64,000 nt of DNA from Aerococcaceae bacterium (lineage in GTDB: Bacteria; Bacillota; Bacilli; Lactobacillales; Aerococcaceae): assembly GCA_030525795.1 (NCBI GenBank), contig JAUNEB010000004.1, positions 1 through 64,000 on the forward strand, given 5' to 3'. The position numbers were made by a program, and so were the translations under genes. The first letter of the stretch is position 1, and each line of letters opens with the position of its first letter. This document shows positions 1 to 8,447 of the stretch, in pieces. A model generated the notes under the pieces. It was not told the origin of the DNA. It searched no databases and saw only the letters and a program-made list of their open reading frames with translations.

Positions 1-11
1 CTTTCCCCTCC

Positions 12-60
12 CGATAACTATTTATTATCGTTATACTTTTGAAGTTATCTCGATTATAAT
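12..60 (+). promoter_or_regulatory. possible promoter and inverted repeat of the recombinase gene
   Basis: An inverted repeat CGATAA-N7-TTATCG lies at 12-30, and a perfect TATAAT sits at 55-60 ahead of the strong AAGGAGG ribosome site at 81-87. No good -35 is seen at the right distance. The repeat could be an operator. This is a weak call. Confidence 0.35.
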
Positions 61-93
61 AGGTGTGTTATCGATTAATAAAGGAGGATAATA

Positions 94-978
94 ATGAATT
101 ATCAATCATCATTAAGAGACTATCTTATTTACTGCCAACGCTACAAGCGACTCAGCAATCATACTTTAAGAGCCTACGAATCCGATTTGAAGCAATTTAT
201 CCACTCAGAGTTCTCGGATATCAAAGATTTCATTGATTTCTTAGCACTAACAACCGTCAAGACTAGCACTCTTAAGCGAAAGATTGCTAGTCTTAAGTCA
301 TTTTATAGGTACTTGGAGGAGCAAAAAATTTGTGCTGAAAATCCTTTAGCAAAGATAAGTTACCATTTTCAATCTGAAAAAAGATTACCTAAAACAATAC
401 CTTATCATGAGCTAAGGCAATTGTATGACTATTTAGAAGAACGCGTTACCCTTTCCAAGACACCTCACGCTCACCGACAATCCTGTCGCAATTTATTGCT
501 CTGCCTGCTCTTATTAGCAACAGGACTACGAATTTCTGAACTTTGTCAATTAAAATTATCTCAAATTCATTTACGGCAAAGAACCATACATGTTCTTGGT
601 AAGGGAAATAAGGAGCGCATTCTCTACATTGGCCACGAGAGAACCTTTCAGCTACTTGAAGAATATCTGTTAAACAATTTCAACCATTCATCTACTTATT
701 TATTCCCCGGAAAAGAAACACACGATCATCTCAAAGAACAGAGTGTCAGATTACTCCTAAAATCTATCTCCGCTAAATTAAACTTCTCGATTCCGATAAC
801 ACCACACATGTTTAGACATAGTTTTGCAACTATGCTACTTGATAATAATGTGGATATCCGCTATATTCAGCAGCTCCTTGGTCATAGTTCCATTGCCGTA
901 ACACAGATTTATACGCACGTTTCTTCGGCCAAACAGCAAGAAATCCTAGTTCATCATAATCCGCTTAATGCGATATAA
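94..978 (+). CDS. tyrosine recombinase, XerC/D-like, orphan
   Basis: This 294-residue protein has the two-domain layout of tyrosine site-specific recombinases. An N-terminal SAM-like DNA-binding domain spans about residues 3-85. The catalytic domain carries the full set R146, K170, H238, R241, H264 and nucleophile Y273 (motifs ATGLRISEL, HMFRHSFATML, LLGHSS, IYTH). The start is fixed by AAGGAGG six bases upstream. A second recombinase, XerD, is encoded at 27504-28397, so this could be a XerC-like partner or an independent integrase. Its codon use is more AT-rich than the neighbouring minus-strand genes, which suggests transfer. No excisionase, phage or conjugation gene is visible beside it, although the window begins just upstream. 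The fold is certain; the biological role is not. Confidence 0.85.
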   Translation: MNYQSSLRDYLIYCQRYKRLSNHTLRAYESDLKQFIHSEFSDIKDFIDFLALTTVKTSTLKRKIASLKSFYRYLEEQKICAENPLAKISYHFQSEKRLPKTIPYHELRQLYDYLEERVTLSKTPHAHRQSCRNLLLCLLLLATGLRISELCQLKLSQIHLRQRTIHVLGKGNKERILYIGHERTFQLLEEYLLNNFNHSSTYLFPGKETHDHLKEQSVRLLLKSISAKLNFSIPITPHMFRHSFATMLLDNNVDIRYIQQLLGHSSIAVTQIYTHVSSAKQQEILVHHNPLNAI

Positions 979-1010
979 TATTATTTTTTAGAGTAATCCG
1001 TATAAAACAA

Positions 1011-1055
1011 ACGCCCTTTCTCCTAATGTTTACAGAGAAAAGAGCGTCTATTTTA
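1011..1055. terminator. bidirectional terminator
   Basis: An imperfect hairpin pairs ACGCCCTTTCTC with GAGAAAAGAGCGT and is T-rich on both flanks. It sits between the convergent recombinase and flavoprotein genes and can serve both. Confidence 0.7.
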
Positions 1056-1059
1056 ACGT

Positions 1060-2538
1060 TTATTCTTTAATAAATTCTGCGGATTGTGCGCCGGCTTGAC
1101 GGCCGAAGATGATGATGTCTGCGACTGCGTTACCGCCGATACGGTTGTTACCGTGTACGCCACCTGTTACTTCACCAGCTGCATATAAACCTTTGATTGG
1201 TTCGCCTGCTTCAGTCAATACTTGTGCGTTTGTATTGATTTTGATACCACCCATTGTGTGGTGGATTCCTGGTGCGATTTTGATTGCGTAGTAAGGAGCT
1301 GTCGCCAAGTTGTTTTCCATCGCGGTTTCGCGACCGAACGCTTCGTCCTTGCCTGCTTCTACAGATTGGTTCCACGCTTCCCAAGTTGCTTTCAAGTTGT
1401 CAGCAGGAACGCCTAATTGTTCTGCCAATGCTTCAATTGTTTCGCCTTCTACTACCATGCCCATTTCAGCATATTGTTCGATTGCTTTTGCACGGTCACG
1501 CAATGCTTGGTCGAATACGACGTACGCATATTGTTCTGGCAACGCATTGATTGCTGCTGATACGTTGTCACGTGTTTCCATTTCGTTGTAGAAACGGTTC
1601 CCTTCGCTGTTTACCAAAATCGCGCCTTCACCACGTACAGCTTCAGAAACTAAGTATGATTTTTCTTGGTAAACAGTTGGGTGAATTTGGATTTGTTCCA
1701 TTGCGACAGTTGCAGCGCCTTTTTGTTCAGCTAATTTAATACCGTCACCTGTTGCGCCTTCGTGGTTCGTTGTTACATAGCCTTCTAATTCTGGTTTCAA
1801 ACCCGTAATCATTTCCATATTTGAGCCGAAACCGCCTGTTGCGATAATGACTGCTTTTGCTTTAATTTCTTTTGTTTCGCCGCCGATTTCAACTTTTACG
1901 CCTGAAACAACGCCGTCAACATCCGTAATTTCTGTAACATTTGCATTCACAAAAATTGGCACGCCACGCTCCATCAAGTTATTATATAAGCCGTTGACGA
2001 GGTAGCCGCCGACTGCTGAGCCGTCTTCTGGACGGTGGATACGCGCTTTACTAAAGCCACCTGAGAAAGTGATAACGTTCAAGCGAATGCCGATTGAGTC
2101 TAACCAATCAATTGCTTCGGCTGAATTGTCTACCATGTAGCGCAACAATTCTGGATCGTTCGCATTTTTTCCGCCTTTTAAGGTTTCTTCGTAGAACAAA
2201 TCGTTTGAGTCTTCGATGCCTTGTTCTTTTTGGAACTTGGTTTCTGAAGCGTTCATTCCACCTGAAGATTTTGTTGTGTTACCGCCAATCACTGGCATTT
2301 TTTCAAAAATGACGACATTAGCGCCTGCGTCTTTAGCAGTGATTGCTGCTGCCATTCCGCCACCACCTGCGCCGATAACAATGACGTCATAGCTATCGAC
2401 CAATTCTGATGGGTCTGTGTACTCCTTGATTGATGCGCCTGATACGGTATCTGTTGCGAAAACCGTCGCCGCTGATGTGCTAAATAAACTTACTAACAGT
2501 GTTAGCACAACAAATAAATTTGAAAGTTTCTTTTTCAT
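1060..2538 (-). CDS. secreted FAD-dependent fumarate reductase-like flavoprotein (flavocytochrome c family), paralogue 1
   Basis: A 492-residue protein of the soluble fumarate reductase / urocanate reductase FAD family. Residues 1-28 form a Sec signal peptide ending V-F-A, with no lipobox Cys. The dinucleotide-binding GAGGGG motif is at 56-61. The catalytic landmarks of fumarate reductases are present: QIHPT (H286), RGEGA (R302), HHTMGG (H426/H427) and NRIGGNA (R466). The FMN_bind domain found in many exported relatives, and any haem motif, are absent, so the electron donor is unclear. It probably reduces fumarate or another enoate outside the membrane. A paralogue of equal length lies at 61471-62949 with the same signal peptide and promoter architecture. 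The start is set by AGGAGG in the leader. The substrate cannot be told from sequence. Confidence 0.85.
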   Translation of the reverse strand: MKKKLSNLFVVLTLLVSLFSTSAATVFATDTVSGASIKEYTDPSELVDSYDVIVIGAGGGGMAAAITAKDAGANVVIFEKMPVIGGNTTKSSGGMNASETKFQKEQGIEDSNDLFYEETLKGGKNANDPELLRYMVDNSAEAIDWLDSIGIRLNVITFSGGFSKARIHRPEDGSAVGGYLVNGLYNNLMERGVPIFVNANVTEITDVDGVVSGVKVEIGGETKEIKAKAVIIATGGFGSNMEMITGLKPELEGYVTTNHEGATGDGIKLAEQKGAATVAMEQIQIHPTVYQEKSYLVSEAVRGEGAILVNSEGNRFYNEMETRDNVSAAINALPEQYAYVVFDQALRDRAKAIEQYAEMGMVVEGETIEALAEQLGVPADNLKATWEAWNQSVEAGKDEAFGRETAMENNLATAPYYAIKIAPGIHHTMGGIKINTNAQVLTEAGEPIKGLYAAGEVTGGVHGNNRIGGNAVADIIIFGRQAGAQSAEFIKE

Positions 2539-2562
2539 TGTGATTCCTCCTAGGATATTATT

Positions 2563-2611
2563 TTGTGATAACTTTCTCTAATATTATACCTTGTTGCGCA
2601 CATTTTCACAA
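2563..2611 (-). promoter_or_regulatory. flavoprotein promoter with two Rex-like sites
   Basis: On the minus strand the -35 TTGTGA (2606-2611), a 17-base spacer and the -10 TATAAT (2583-2588) form a clear promoter. Read on the plus strand, TTGCGCACATTTTCACAA (2594-2611) matches the Rex consensus TTGTGAA-N4-TTCACAA at 12 of 14 positions and covers the -35. A second site, TTGTGATAACTTTCTCTA (2563-2580), matches 11 of 14 just downstream of the start point. Repression by the NADH-sensing Rex protein is inferred. Confidence 0.65.
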
Positions 2612-2629
2612 GATGTCTATGCAAATTTT

Positions 2630-2660
2630 TTCAAAAAAAAACCATCGTCCTAAGACGATG
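2630..2660 (-). terminator. rpmF terminator
   Basis: Perfect 7-bp stem CATCGTC / GACGATG with a four-base loop, followed on the minus strand by a long run of T. It ends the yceD-rpmF unit. Confidence 0.85.
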
Positions 2661-2672
2661 ATTCATAAATCA

Positions 2673-2855
2673 TTAGTTGTTTTCTACTGCGACGACTGAT
2701 TTGCCATCATAATATCCACAAGCTGGGCATACACGGTGGCTCAATTTTAATTCGCCACATTGAGGACAGTTGTTCATTCCTGGAACCTCTAATTTGAAGT
2801 GTGTACGACGCTTTCTTTTACGTGCTTTTGATGTTCTTCTCTTTGGTACTGCCAT
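2673..2855 (-). CDS. rpmF: 50S ribosomal protein L32
   Basis: A 60-residue L32 with the typical basic N-terminus ([17 protein letters not shown]) and four cysteines (C30, C33, C43, C46) forming a zinc ribbon. This is therefore the zinc-dependent (C+) form. It lies 28 bases downstream of yceD in the conserved yceD-rpmF pair and is followed by a strong terminator. Its role in the large ribosomal subunit follows from family identity, and the start codon has a good ribosome site. Confidence 0.98.
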   Translation of the reverse strand: MAVPKRRTSKARKRKRRTHFKLEVPGMNNCPQCGELKLSHRVCPACGYYDGKSVVAVENN

Positions 2856-2883
2856 GATTTACACCTCCTGATCAAATTACAGA

Positions 2884-3435
2884 TTATGCATCCGCATTGT
2901 CTTCGTTTAATAGAGCTTTCAAACTCGCAAAGCGTGGATCAATCTGTTCAGATTGTTCCGCAACTTTTTGTTGCTGATAATCGTCTTCCGTTACCACTGA
3001 CCAATGTTTGCCCGAAGGCAGTTCTGATGATAACTCATTTTCTCCAACGACCCGAACAGGTAAGTTCAAGAGCAATGAGTCGATAACAGCAACTTCGAGG
3101 TCAATATAATCGTATTCAAGGACGATTGTTGTCTCCTCATAATCTTCCGCGTTTGCATCATGTTCCTCGTAAACGTAGCGTTCACTAATTGGAACTTCCA
3201 TTGGTACTTCAACGGGCTGCAACGTCCGCGTAGACGGTAAGGTTACAACTGTCTTAGCTTGACAATGTAATATAAACTCCGTTTCTCTCGCCAAAATGTA
3301 TCCAGCTACTTGAACAGGAGCCAAATGGATAATGGAATTTTCACGCGCTTGCAAAGATTCCTCTAAAGCTAACGTTACATCAAAATGCAATAACTCACCT
3401 CGATGTTCGCGCAACTTACGAATTGTCCATTTCAT
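2884..3435 (-). CDS. yceD: YceD/DUF177 family protein
   Basis: A 183-residue acidic protein of the DUF177/YceD family, recognised by its composition, length and invariable position just upstream of rpmF. The family is linked to 23S rRNA or 50S assembly in bacteria and plants, but its molecular action is not settled. No catalytic motif or membrane segment is visible. Co-transcription with rpmF is implied by the short gap and the single terminator after rpmF. Confidence 0.85.
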   Translation of the reverse strand: MKWTIRKLREHRGELLHFDVTLALEESLQARENSIIHLAPVQVAGYILARETEFILHCQAKTVVTLPSTRTLQPVEVPMEVPISERYVYEEHDANAEDYEETTIVLEYDYIDLEVAVIDSLLLNLPVRVVGENELSSELPSGKHWSVVTEDDYQQQKVAEQSEQIDPRFASLKALLNEDNADA

Positions 3436-3483
3436 TTCTCATCACCTCTAAAACGACACTTATGTATTATACTGAATAAACCG

Positions 3484-4671
3484 CTAGCTGTCAATTACTC
3501 CTAGCAATTTTATTGGGTTATTTTCACAAAAAATAGGGAATTTCGCTCGATTTTGCTCTGGAATAACTGAATGTGGATTTAATTGATAAATCTTATCCGC
3601 TTGCAAATTATGGCTGTACGCTTCTTCATCGTGCTGACGATAATTGCTGAACAAGCGCAAGGCGGGCTCGCTATTGGCATACTGTCTTAAATAGTGTTTG
3701 CCCGCGGGAGTGTAAGCCAAAACGCGTAGTGATTGTGGAGCATTTTGCCAGGTTGTTTGGCGAATATTCAATAAAATCGCTATCAACACGCGCTGAACGC
3801 GTGCTTTTGTCCAACGTTTAGACACAACTTGTTGAATCAAACTGTCCAAGTCACTTGCTGTCCCTAAGGCGCGTTTTAAGACGACTTCAATGCCTTCTGC
3901 GACGCCTACTATTGCTTGCAGTTGTTCGACTGATTGCACCGTCAACTGATAGCGCAAGAGCGCCCAATAGTCTGCGAGGCGCACTGTTTTTTGCGTGTGT
4001 AGTGCTTGCCAAGTTGCTTCTGGAACGTCGCTTACGTTGAGTTGTCGACGTATCCAGCGGTTGCGTACTTCACTCGCTGAACTCGGCACACGCTGAATGG
4101 TATGAATCGCCATCGGCGAAGGTAACTGCTGATTGGCTGCCATATATTGCAATCCCAGTACGTGATTGGGTTGTGTCATTATTTGCCAATTTGTCGCAGA
4201 AGCATTTTCTAGCGCTTTAGCAAACGCGGTTGGGTAGCCGTAACCTTGTTTGAGCCAATATTTGATGCGTTCTTGCAAAAAAAGATTATTTTCTTTTTGC
4301 CAGTCGAGGTAGGCGTATAATTGCGCGGTTGTCGCACTTTCGGTGCCAAAAACAAGCGTGTCGCACCCGATTTGCGATACATATTGCACGCAATATTTAG
4401 CAAAATAATCCGCCGATTGCAATGTCGCAAACAATGGCATTTCGATGACTAAATCGGCTCCGTGCGTTGCTACGAGTTGAGCGCGTGTCCATTTATCCAA
4501 CATCGCAAATTCGCCGCGCTGCACAACATTTCCGCTCATTAACACGACGACCACATCCGCTTGCGTGTCTTGGCGCAATTTTTGTAGTTGATAATGATGT
4601 CCGTGATGAAATGGATTGTATTCCGCGATGACGCCGACGACTTTTTTTATTTCACGCAACGGAAAAACCAC
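3484..4671 (-). CDS. tmcAL: tRNA(Met) cytidine acetate ligase (YlbM/TmcAL)
   Basis: This protein of about 395 residues begins with the nucleotidyltransferase motif EYNPFHHGHHYQL (residues 17-29), a HIGH-like ATP site. The family makes N4-acetylcytidine at the wobble base of elongator tRNA-Met from acetate and ATP. The length and the KxG-type N-terminal fold match the family. The open frame starts with GTG at 4671, overlapping yqeM. A TTG four codons in (4657-4659) has the better ribosome site, AGGTGG seven bases upstream, and may be the real start. It belongs to the yqeG-to-tmcAL housekeeping run. Confidence 0.88.
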   Translation of the reverse strand: MVFPLREIKKVVGVIAEYNPFHHGHHYQLQKLRQDTQADVVVVLMSGNVVQRGEFAMLDKWTRAQLVATHGADLVIEMPLFATLQSADYFAKYCVQYVSQIGCDTLVFGTESATTAQLYAYLDWQKENNLFLQERIKYWLKQGYGYPTAFAKALENASATNWQIMTQPNHVLGLQYMAANQQLPSPMAIHTIQRVPSSASEVRNRWIRRQLNVSDVPEATWQALHTQKTVRLADYWALLRYQLTVQSVEQLQAIVGVAEGIEVVLKRALGTASDLDSLIQQVVSKRWTKARVQRVLIAILLNIRQTTWQNAPQSLRVLAYTPAGKHYLRQYANSEPALRLFSNYRQHDEEAYSHNLQADKIYQLNPHSVIPEQNRAKFPIFCENNPIKLLGVIDS

Positions 4672-5381
4672 CTATCTGCCGTCTTATGTCGGCGTTCGTG
4701 ATACACATCTTGTCCGTAATCCACCAGTACTTCCACTTGCGAAAACCCCGCCTGAAATAGCGCGTCACGGTAAACTTTGAGCGGATAAGTCTTTTCGGTT
4801 AAGGTTGTGTCAATCCGCTCGTACAAGTCGCCTTTTTTGGCAAAAACGGTCAAATAATGCGATACGGTCAAGCCTTCCACATCGCTATCCCACAACAACG
4901 CGTATTCGTCGTCGCTGTCAAAATAATTGAATCCGTCAAAAGCTGTGCCGACTTGGTACGGTGTCCAAACGTCGCACAAAAATAATCCGCCTTTTTTGAG
5001 ACGTTGCGCGATGTGTGCCAACGCAGTTTGTAGTTGCTGTTCATTTTGCAAAAAGCATAAACTATCCGCGTAGCAAGTCGCCATGTCGTAATCCGTCATA
5101 AGCGCGTCCAATTCGAGCATATCCGCTTGAAAATAACGGATGTTAGCTTGTTCGCCTTGTTCCGAACGCGCCACTTCTAGCATGGCTTCGTCCAAATCGA
5201 ACGCATCAATTTGCTCACAAAATGGTGCCAATAATTGCGTAAACCAACCTGTTCCACATGCGACGTCGAGCACTTTTTGTGGCGGCGTATTCGTCGAACT
5301 CAATGTGAAATCGAGCCATTTTTCGTAGGTTTCTAAGTCGTTGAAGCGGTCATATACTTTGGCGATAGCTGTGAAACTCAT
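4647..5381 (-). CDS. yqeM: class I SAM-dependent methyltransferase (YqeM-like)
   Basis: A 244-residue Rossmann-fold methyltransferase with SAM motif I VLDVACGTGWFT near residues 35-46 and an acidic residue closing strand 2 (AFDLDEAM). It lies directly after rsfS, as yqeM does in Bacillus and relatives. The ATG at 5379-5381 overlaps the rsfS stop as ATGA, so translational coupling fixes this start; a GTG five codons upstream is less likely. The methyl acceptor is unknown. The gene end overlaps the start of tmcAL by 25 bases. Confidence 0.85.
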   Translation of the reverse strand: MSFTAIAKVYDRFNDLETYEKWLDFTLSSTNTPPQKVLDVACGTGWFTQLLAPFCEQIDAFDLDEAMLEVARSEQGEQANIRYFQADMLELDALMTDYDMATCYADSLCFLQNEQQLQTALAHIAQRLKKGGLFLCDVWTPYQVGTAFDGFNYFDSDDEYALLWDSDVEGLTVSHYLTVFAKKGDLYERIDTTLTEKTYPLKVYRDALFQAGFSQVEVLVDYGQDVYHERRHKTADRWFFRCVK

Positions 5382-5743
5382 GCTTGTGTCAACCACTCGT
5401 TCACGTCAACAAATGGTGCGTCTTTCCATAATTTTTCTAAGTTGTAGTGTTCACGCTCTGCGTAGTAAAACACATGGGCGATGACGTCAACTAAGTCGAT
5501 TAAAACCCATTTGCCGCCGTCCTTACCTTCGATATTTTTGACGGGGTGGTCGTTTTTGTGGGCTGCTTCGACAATTGAATCCACAATGGCGTCCAATTGT
5601 TTGTCATTGCGTGCGTGCATGACGACGAAATAATCCGCAATCGGGGTCAATTGTTTGACGTCCATTGCAACGATGTCTTGTGCCATACGGTCATCAGCGG
5701 CTCTGACGACTAATTCTAATGTTTGTAGTGCTGTTTTTGTCAT
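5378..5743 (-). CDS. rsfS: ribosomal silencing factor RsfS
   Basis: A 121-residue RsfS/Iojap protein. The family binds L14 on the 50S subunit and blocks subunit joining when nutrients are scarce. Typical family segments are visible: DYFVVMHARNDKQLDAIVD in the middle and GKWVLIDLVDVIAHVF near residue 85. Its place between yqeK and yqeM is the usual Firmicutes order. It is separated from yqeK by 8 bases and has a good ribosome site. Confidence 0.95.
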   Translation of the reverse strand: MTKTALQTLELVVRAADDRMAQDIVAMDVKQLTPIADYFVVMHARNDKQLDAIVDSIVEAAHKNDHPVKNIEGKDGGKWVLIDLVDVIAHVFYYAEREHYNLEKLWKDAPFVDVNEWLTQA

Positions 5744-5751
5744 AAATCCTC

Positions 5752-6354
5752 CTAAAATCCTTGAGTTGTCCAGTTGTTATAAATATCCATTGCCCCTAAA
5801 AAAATGGGCTGTTTTTTGTCGATAATTAAATGGGAAAGTGTTTGACGCATTTTGAACCAGACGGCTTCGTCGAGCGATTGGAATGCCAATGTGCGTGCAG
5901 TTTCAACTTTGTCAAATCGGCGCCCTGGCTCGATGTAATCTGCTATGTAAACGACTTTTGCTACGAAATCCATTTGGTACCAACCGATTGTGTGCCCCGC
6001 AATGGCCGCCAAAACGCGAGCGTCTTGACACGCGAATGTTGTTTTAGCAATTTGCGCAGCTGCCATTCCATGCAAAATTTCATTGTTTTGCGCCGCTAAA
6101 TTAGGATAATCCCAATACGCAATCGCCAACTTCGAAAGTTCTTCTAACGGCATTTCTTTGGCGTAATCATGCAAAAGCGCCGCAATGCTACATGCTTCTT
6201 GAACCGCCAATTCAGCGCCGTAATGCTCAGCAAGTTCCAGTGCAATTTTTTCTACGCGCAACACATGCTCAAAACGATACGTGCTCAAGCGTTGTACCAA
6301 TGCGTCTATTAGTTGTTGGCGCGAACAGTTGATGTAACCTTGTGTGTACTCCAT
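5752..6354 (-). CDS. yqeK: HD-domain Ap4A hydrolase (YqeK family)
   Basis: A 200-residue HD-family hydrolase. The metal-binding pattern is H30 (FEHVLRVE), the HD pair H62-D63 in AALLHDYAKEMP, and further His/Asp residues (AGHTIG, VVYIADYIEPGR). YqeK proteins cleave diadenosine tetraphosphate symmetrically into two ADP, which removes an alarmone-like by-product. It follows nadD by 11 bases in the conserved nadD-yqeK-rsfS order. Confidence 0.92.
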   Translation of the reverse strand: MEYTQGYINCSRQQLIDALVQRLSTYRFEHVLRVEKIALELAEHYGAELAVQEACSIAALLHDYAKEMPLEELSKLAIAYWDYPNLAAQNNEILHGMAAAQIAKTTFACQDARVLAAIAGHTIGWYQMDFVAKVVYIADYIEPGRRFDKVETARTLAFQSLDEAVWFKMRQTLSHLIIDKKQPIFLGAMDIYNNWTTQGF

Positions 6355-6365
6355 GTTGCACCGCC

Positions 6366-6992
6366 TTATTCCAAATATAGTCCGTGTTCATGAATGTAGC
6401 AAGCAACGGCTTCGGGTACTTGATAGCGAATGGACTGCTCCAAATAGACGCGTAAACGAATTTGCGTGGAACTCAAATCGACCATCGGCGAATCAATCCA
6501 CAAAACGGGGTAATCCCCGATATACTCTGGCTCTCCCGGCCGTTTAATGCCGATAAACTGTACCAATTGTACTAAGCGGTCAATATCGCGCCATGTATGC
6601 AAATCATTCGCACTGTCTGTTCCGATAATGAAATAAAAATCTGTTTCGGGATACATTTCGATAAAATGCGTCATCGTATCAATCGTATAATTTTTGCCAC
6701 CACGTTGCACTTCGTAAGGTTGCAAGCGAAAAAGCGGATTCCCTTTAATCGCGTGTTGCACCATGTGAATGCGGTGATGCGCCGCAATCGTTTTTTTGTC
6801 GTCGGCGTGTGGCGGCTGAGCTGTTGGCATAAACCAAACCTCATCCAATTCCAGTTGCGTCCCTGCTTGTTCTGCCATCAACAAATGCCCCAAATGCGGC
6901 GGATTAAACGTGCCTCCCATAATGCCAACACGGCGTCTTCCTTGTTCTTTTTGCGGTGCCAAAAGTGGCTCTAAAGCTAACAATGTTTCCAT
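6366..6992 (-). CDS. nadD: nicotinate-nucleotide adenylyltransferase
   Basis: A 208-residue NadD with the nucleotidyltransferase signature GGTFNPPHLGH (residues 26-36) and the C-terminal SSTQIR motif. It joins ATP to nicotinate mononucleotide to give deamido-NAD in the cytoplasm. About 20 residues precede the first core strand, which is normal for Firmicutes NadD. It sits between yhbY and yqeK with very short gaps, so it is part of one operon. Confidence 0.95.
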   Translation of the reverse strand: METLLALEPLLAPQKEQGRRRVGIMGGTFNPPHLGHLLMAEQAGTQLELDEVWFMPTAQPPHADDKKTIAAHHRIHMVQHAIKGNPLFRLQPYEVQRGGKNYTIDTMTHFIEMYPETDFYFIIGTDSANDLHTWRDIDRLVQLVQFIGIKRPGEPEYIGDYPVLWIDSPMVDLSSTQIRLRVYLEQSIRYQVPEAVACYIHEHGLYLE

Positions 6993-7001
6993 ACAACATT
7001 C

Positions 7002-7319
7002 CTATCGAATTGCGGCTACTTCTTGCGATAGCCCTTGATATTTCACATTTGATGACGGACGATACAAAATCCCCGTGTGCCCGATTACTTGGACGACAAC
7101 TGCATCAACGGCTTCTGCAATTTGGTGCGCCGCATCTTCTACCTCTTCATCGCTGTTTTGCAACACATTGAATTTAATTAGTTCACGTTTTTCGAGGGCC
7201 AAATCGACTTGCTCGATAAATTCGTCGCCCAATCCTAATTTTCCCATTTGAAAAATAGGTTTCAAATGATGGGCTGATTTTTTCAAAAACTTGCGTTGTT
7301 TATTGGATAATGTAATCAT
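7002..7319 (-). CDS. yhbY: CRM-domain RNA-binding protein YhbY (YqeI)
   Basis: A 105-residue protein made of a single CRM domain. It includes the family's GKLGL loop (compare GxxG, in FQMGKLGLGDEF) and the conserved segment ELIKFNVLQN. The family associates with pre-50S particles. The gene sits between yqeH and nadD as in other Firmicutes, which supports a role in ribosome assembly. A good ribosome site precedes the ATG. Confidence 0.92.
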   Translation of the reverse strand: MITLSNKQRKFLKKSAHHLKPIFQMGKLGLGDEFIEQVDLALEKRELIKFNVLQNSDEEVEDAAHQIAEAVDAVVVQVIGHTGILYRPSSNVKYQGLSQEVAAIR

Positions 7320-7334
7320 AAAAACTCCTTTCGT

Positions 7335-8447
7335 CTAAATAATACTCTCTCGAACATGAATGGCGACACCTTGTGGCACCCAAACGGTCAGTTCAGCATC
7401 TTCATTCGCCGTCAACCATCCTAATCCCGAAATCGCAACGTCTTGATTAGCTTTCAAGTGTATTTTTTTCGGGGTGAGTGGTGGAAATGCGTCCGCTTGT
7501 TCCGCTTTAGGCAGGCTAAGCAAGTCGCCTTTGTGACGTGCGTAAAGTGCATCTGCTTCGGATAATTTGGTGCGGTGAATGTAGCAATCGTTTGAAACGT
7601 AATAAGTGAATGCTGTCTTTTTGCCACGGTTGAAATCAATGCGCGCAACTCCCGCCAAAAAAATCGTCTGCTCTGGATGGAGCTGGTACGTCTTAGGTTT
7701 CAAAGGCTTCGATGGCAACAGTTGCTTAATCGCATCGCGGTCCAAGTAATGCGCCAACTGCGTGCGATGGATGACGCCAGGCGTATCAATAATCGCATGC
7801 TGTTCTGTTAATGGAATACGAATCAAATCTAGCGTTGTTCCTGGATGATTCGACGTTGTAATCACTTCTTTTTCGCCGCCAAAATAGCGAATCAACTGAT
7901 TGATTAATGTTGATTTACCTACGTTGGTGACGCCCACAATATACACGTTGCGTTTGTGAATGACCCGTTCAATCAACTCAATCAGTTCTGTTAAGCTAGC
8001 CTGCTTGTTTGCACTCGCCAACAAAACATCTTCAGGGTACAAGTCATGATCTCTTAACACTTGTTTCAGCCAGTGTTTAACTCGTTTTTCGCGCGTCACT
8101 TTCGGCAACAAATCAAATTTATTCGCCAACACCACAAACGGTTGGTTGCCAATAAAGCGTGACAATCCGTGAATCAAACTACCTTCAATATCAAAAATAT
8201 CTACTACTTTAATGATGAACGCATCATCATGTGCAATTTCGCCTAATTTTTCTAAGAAAACAGCGTCGTCCAATTGCATATCTTGCAACTCGTTGTAATG
8301 ACGCAAACGAAAACATCTTTGACAATAAAATTTCCCTTGTTCAATGCCTTTTGCTAAGGCGCTCGCAGGCAAAAAGCCCATTTCGGTTGCGTTTGTTGTT
8401 TGAATGGTTGCGCCACAACCGATACATTGATACTGTGCTTCAGTCAA
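7335..8447 (-). CDS. yqeH: ribosome biogenesis GTPase YqeH
   Basis: A 370-residue circularly permuted GTPase. An N-terminal zinc finger (CIGCG near residue 8 and CQRC near 40) comes first, then the G4 motif NKFD, the G5-like LASANK, the P-loop GVTNVGKST and G3 DTPG, in the permuted G4-G5-G1-G3 order. YqeH is needed for 30S subunit maturation. It overlaps the end of yqeG by 8 bases, which indicates translational coupling. Confidence 0.96.
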   Translation of the reverse strand: MTEAQYQCIGCGATIQTTNATEMGFLPASALAKGIEQGKFYCQRCFRLRHYNELQDMQLDDAVFLEKLGEIAHDDAFIIKVVDIFDIEGSLIHGLSRFIGNQPFVVLANKFDLLPKVTREKRVKHWLKQVLRDHDLYPEDVLLASANKQASLTELIELIERVIHKRNVYIVGVTNVGKSTLINQLIRYFGGEKEVITTSNHPGTTLDLIRIPLTEQHAIIDTPGVIHRTQLAHYLDRDAIKQLLPSKPLKPKTYQLHPEQTIFLAGVARIDFNRGKKTAFTYYVSNDCYIHRTKLSEADALYARHKGDLLSLPKAEQADAFPPLTPKKIHLKANQDVAISGLGWLTANEDAELTVWVPQGVAIHVRESII

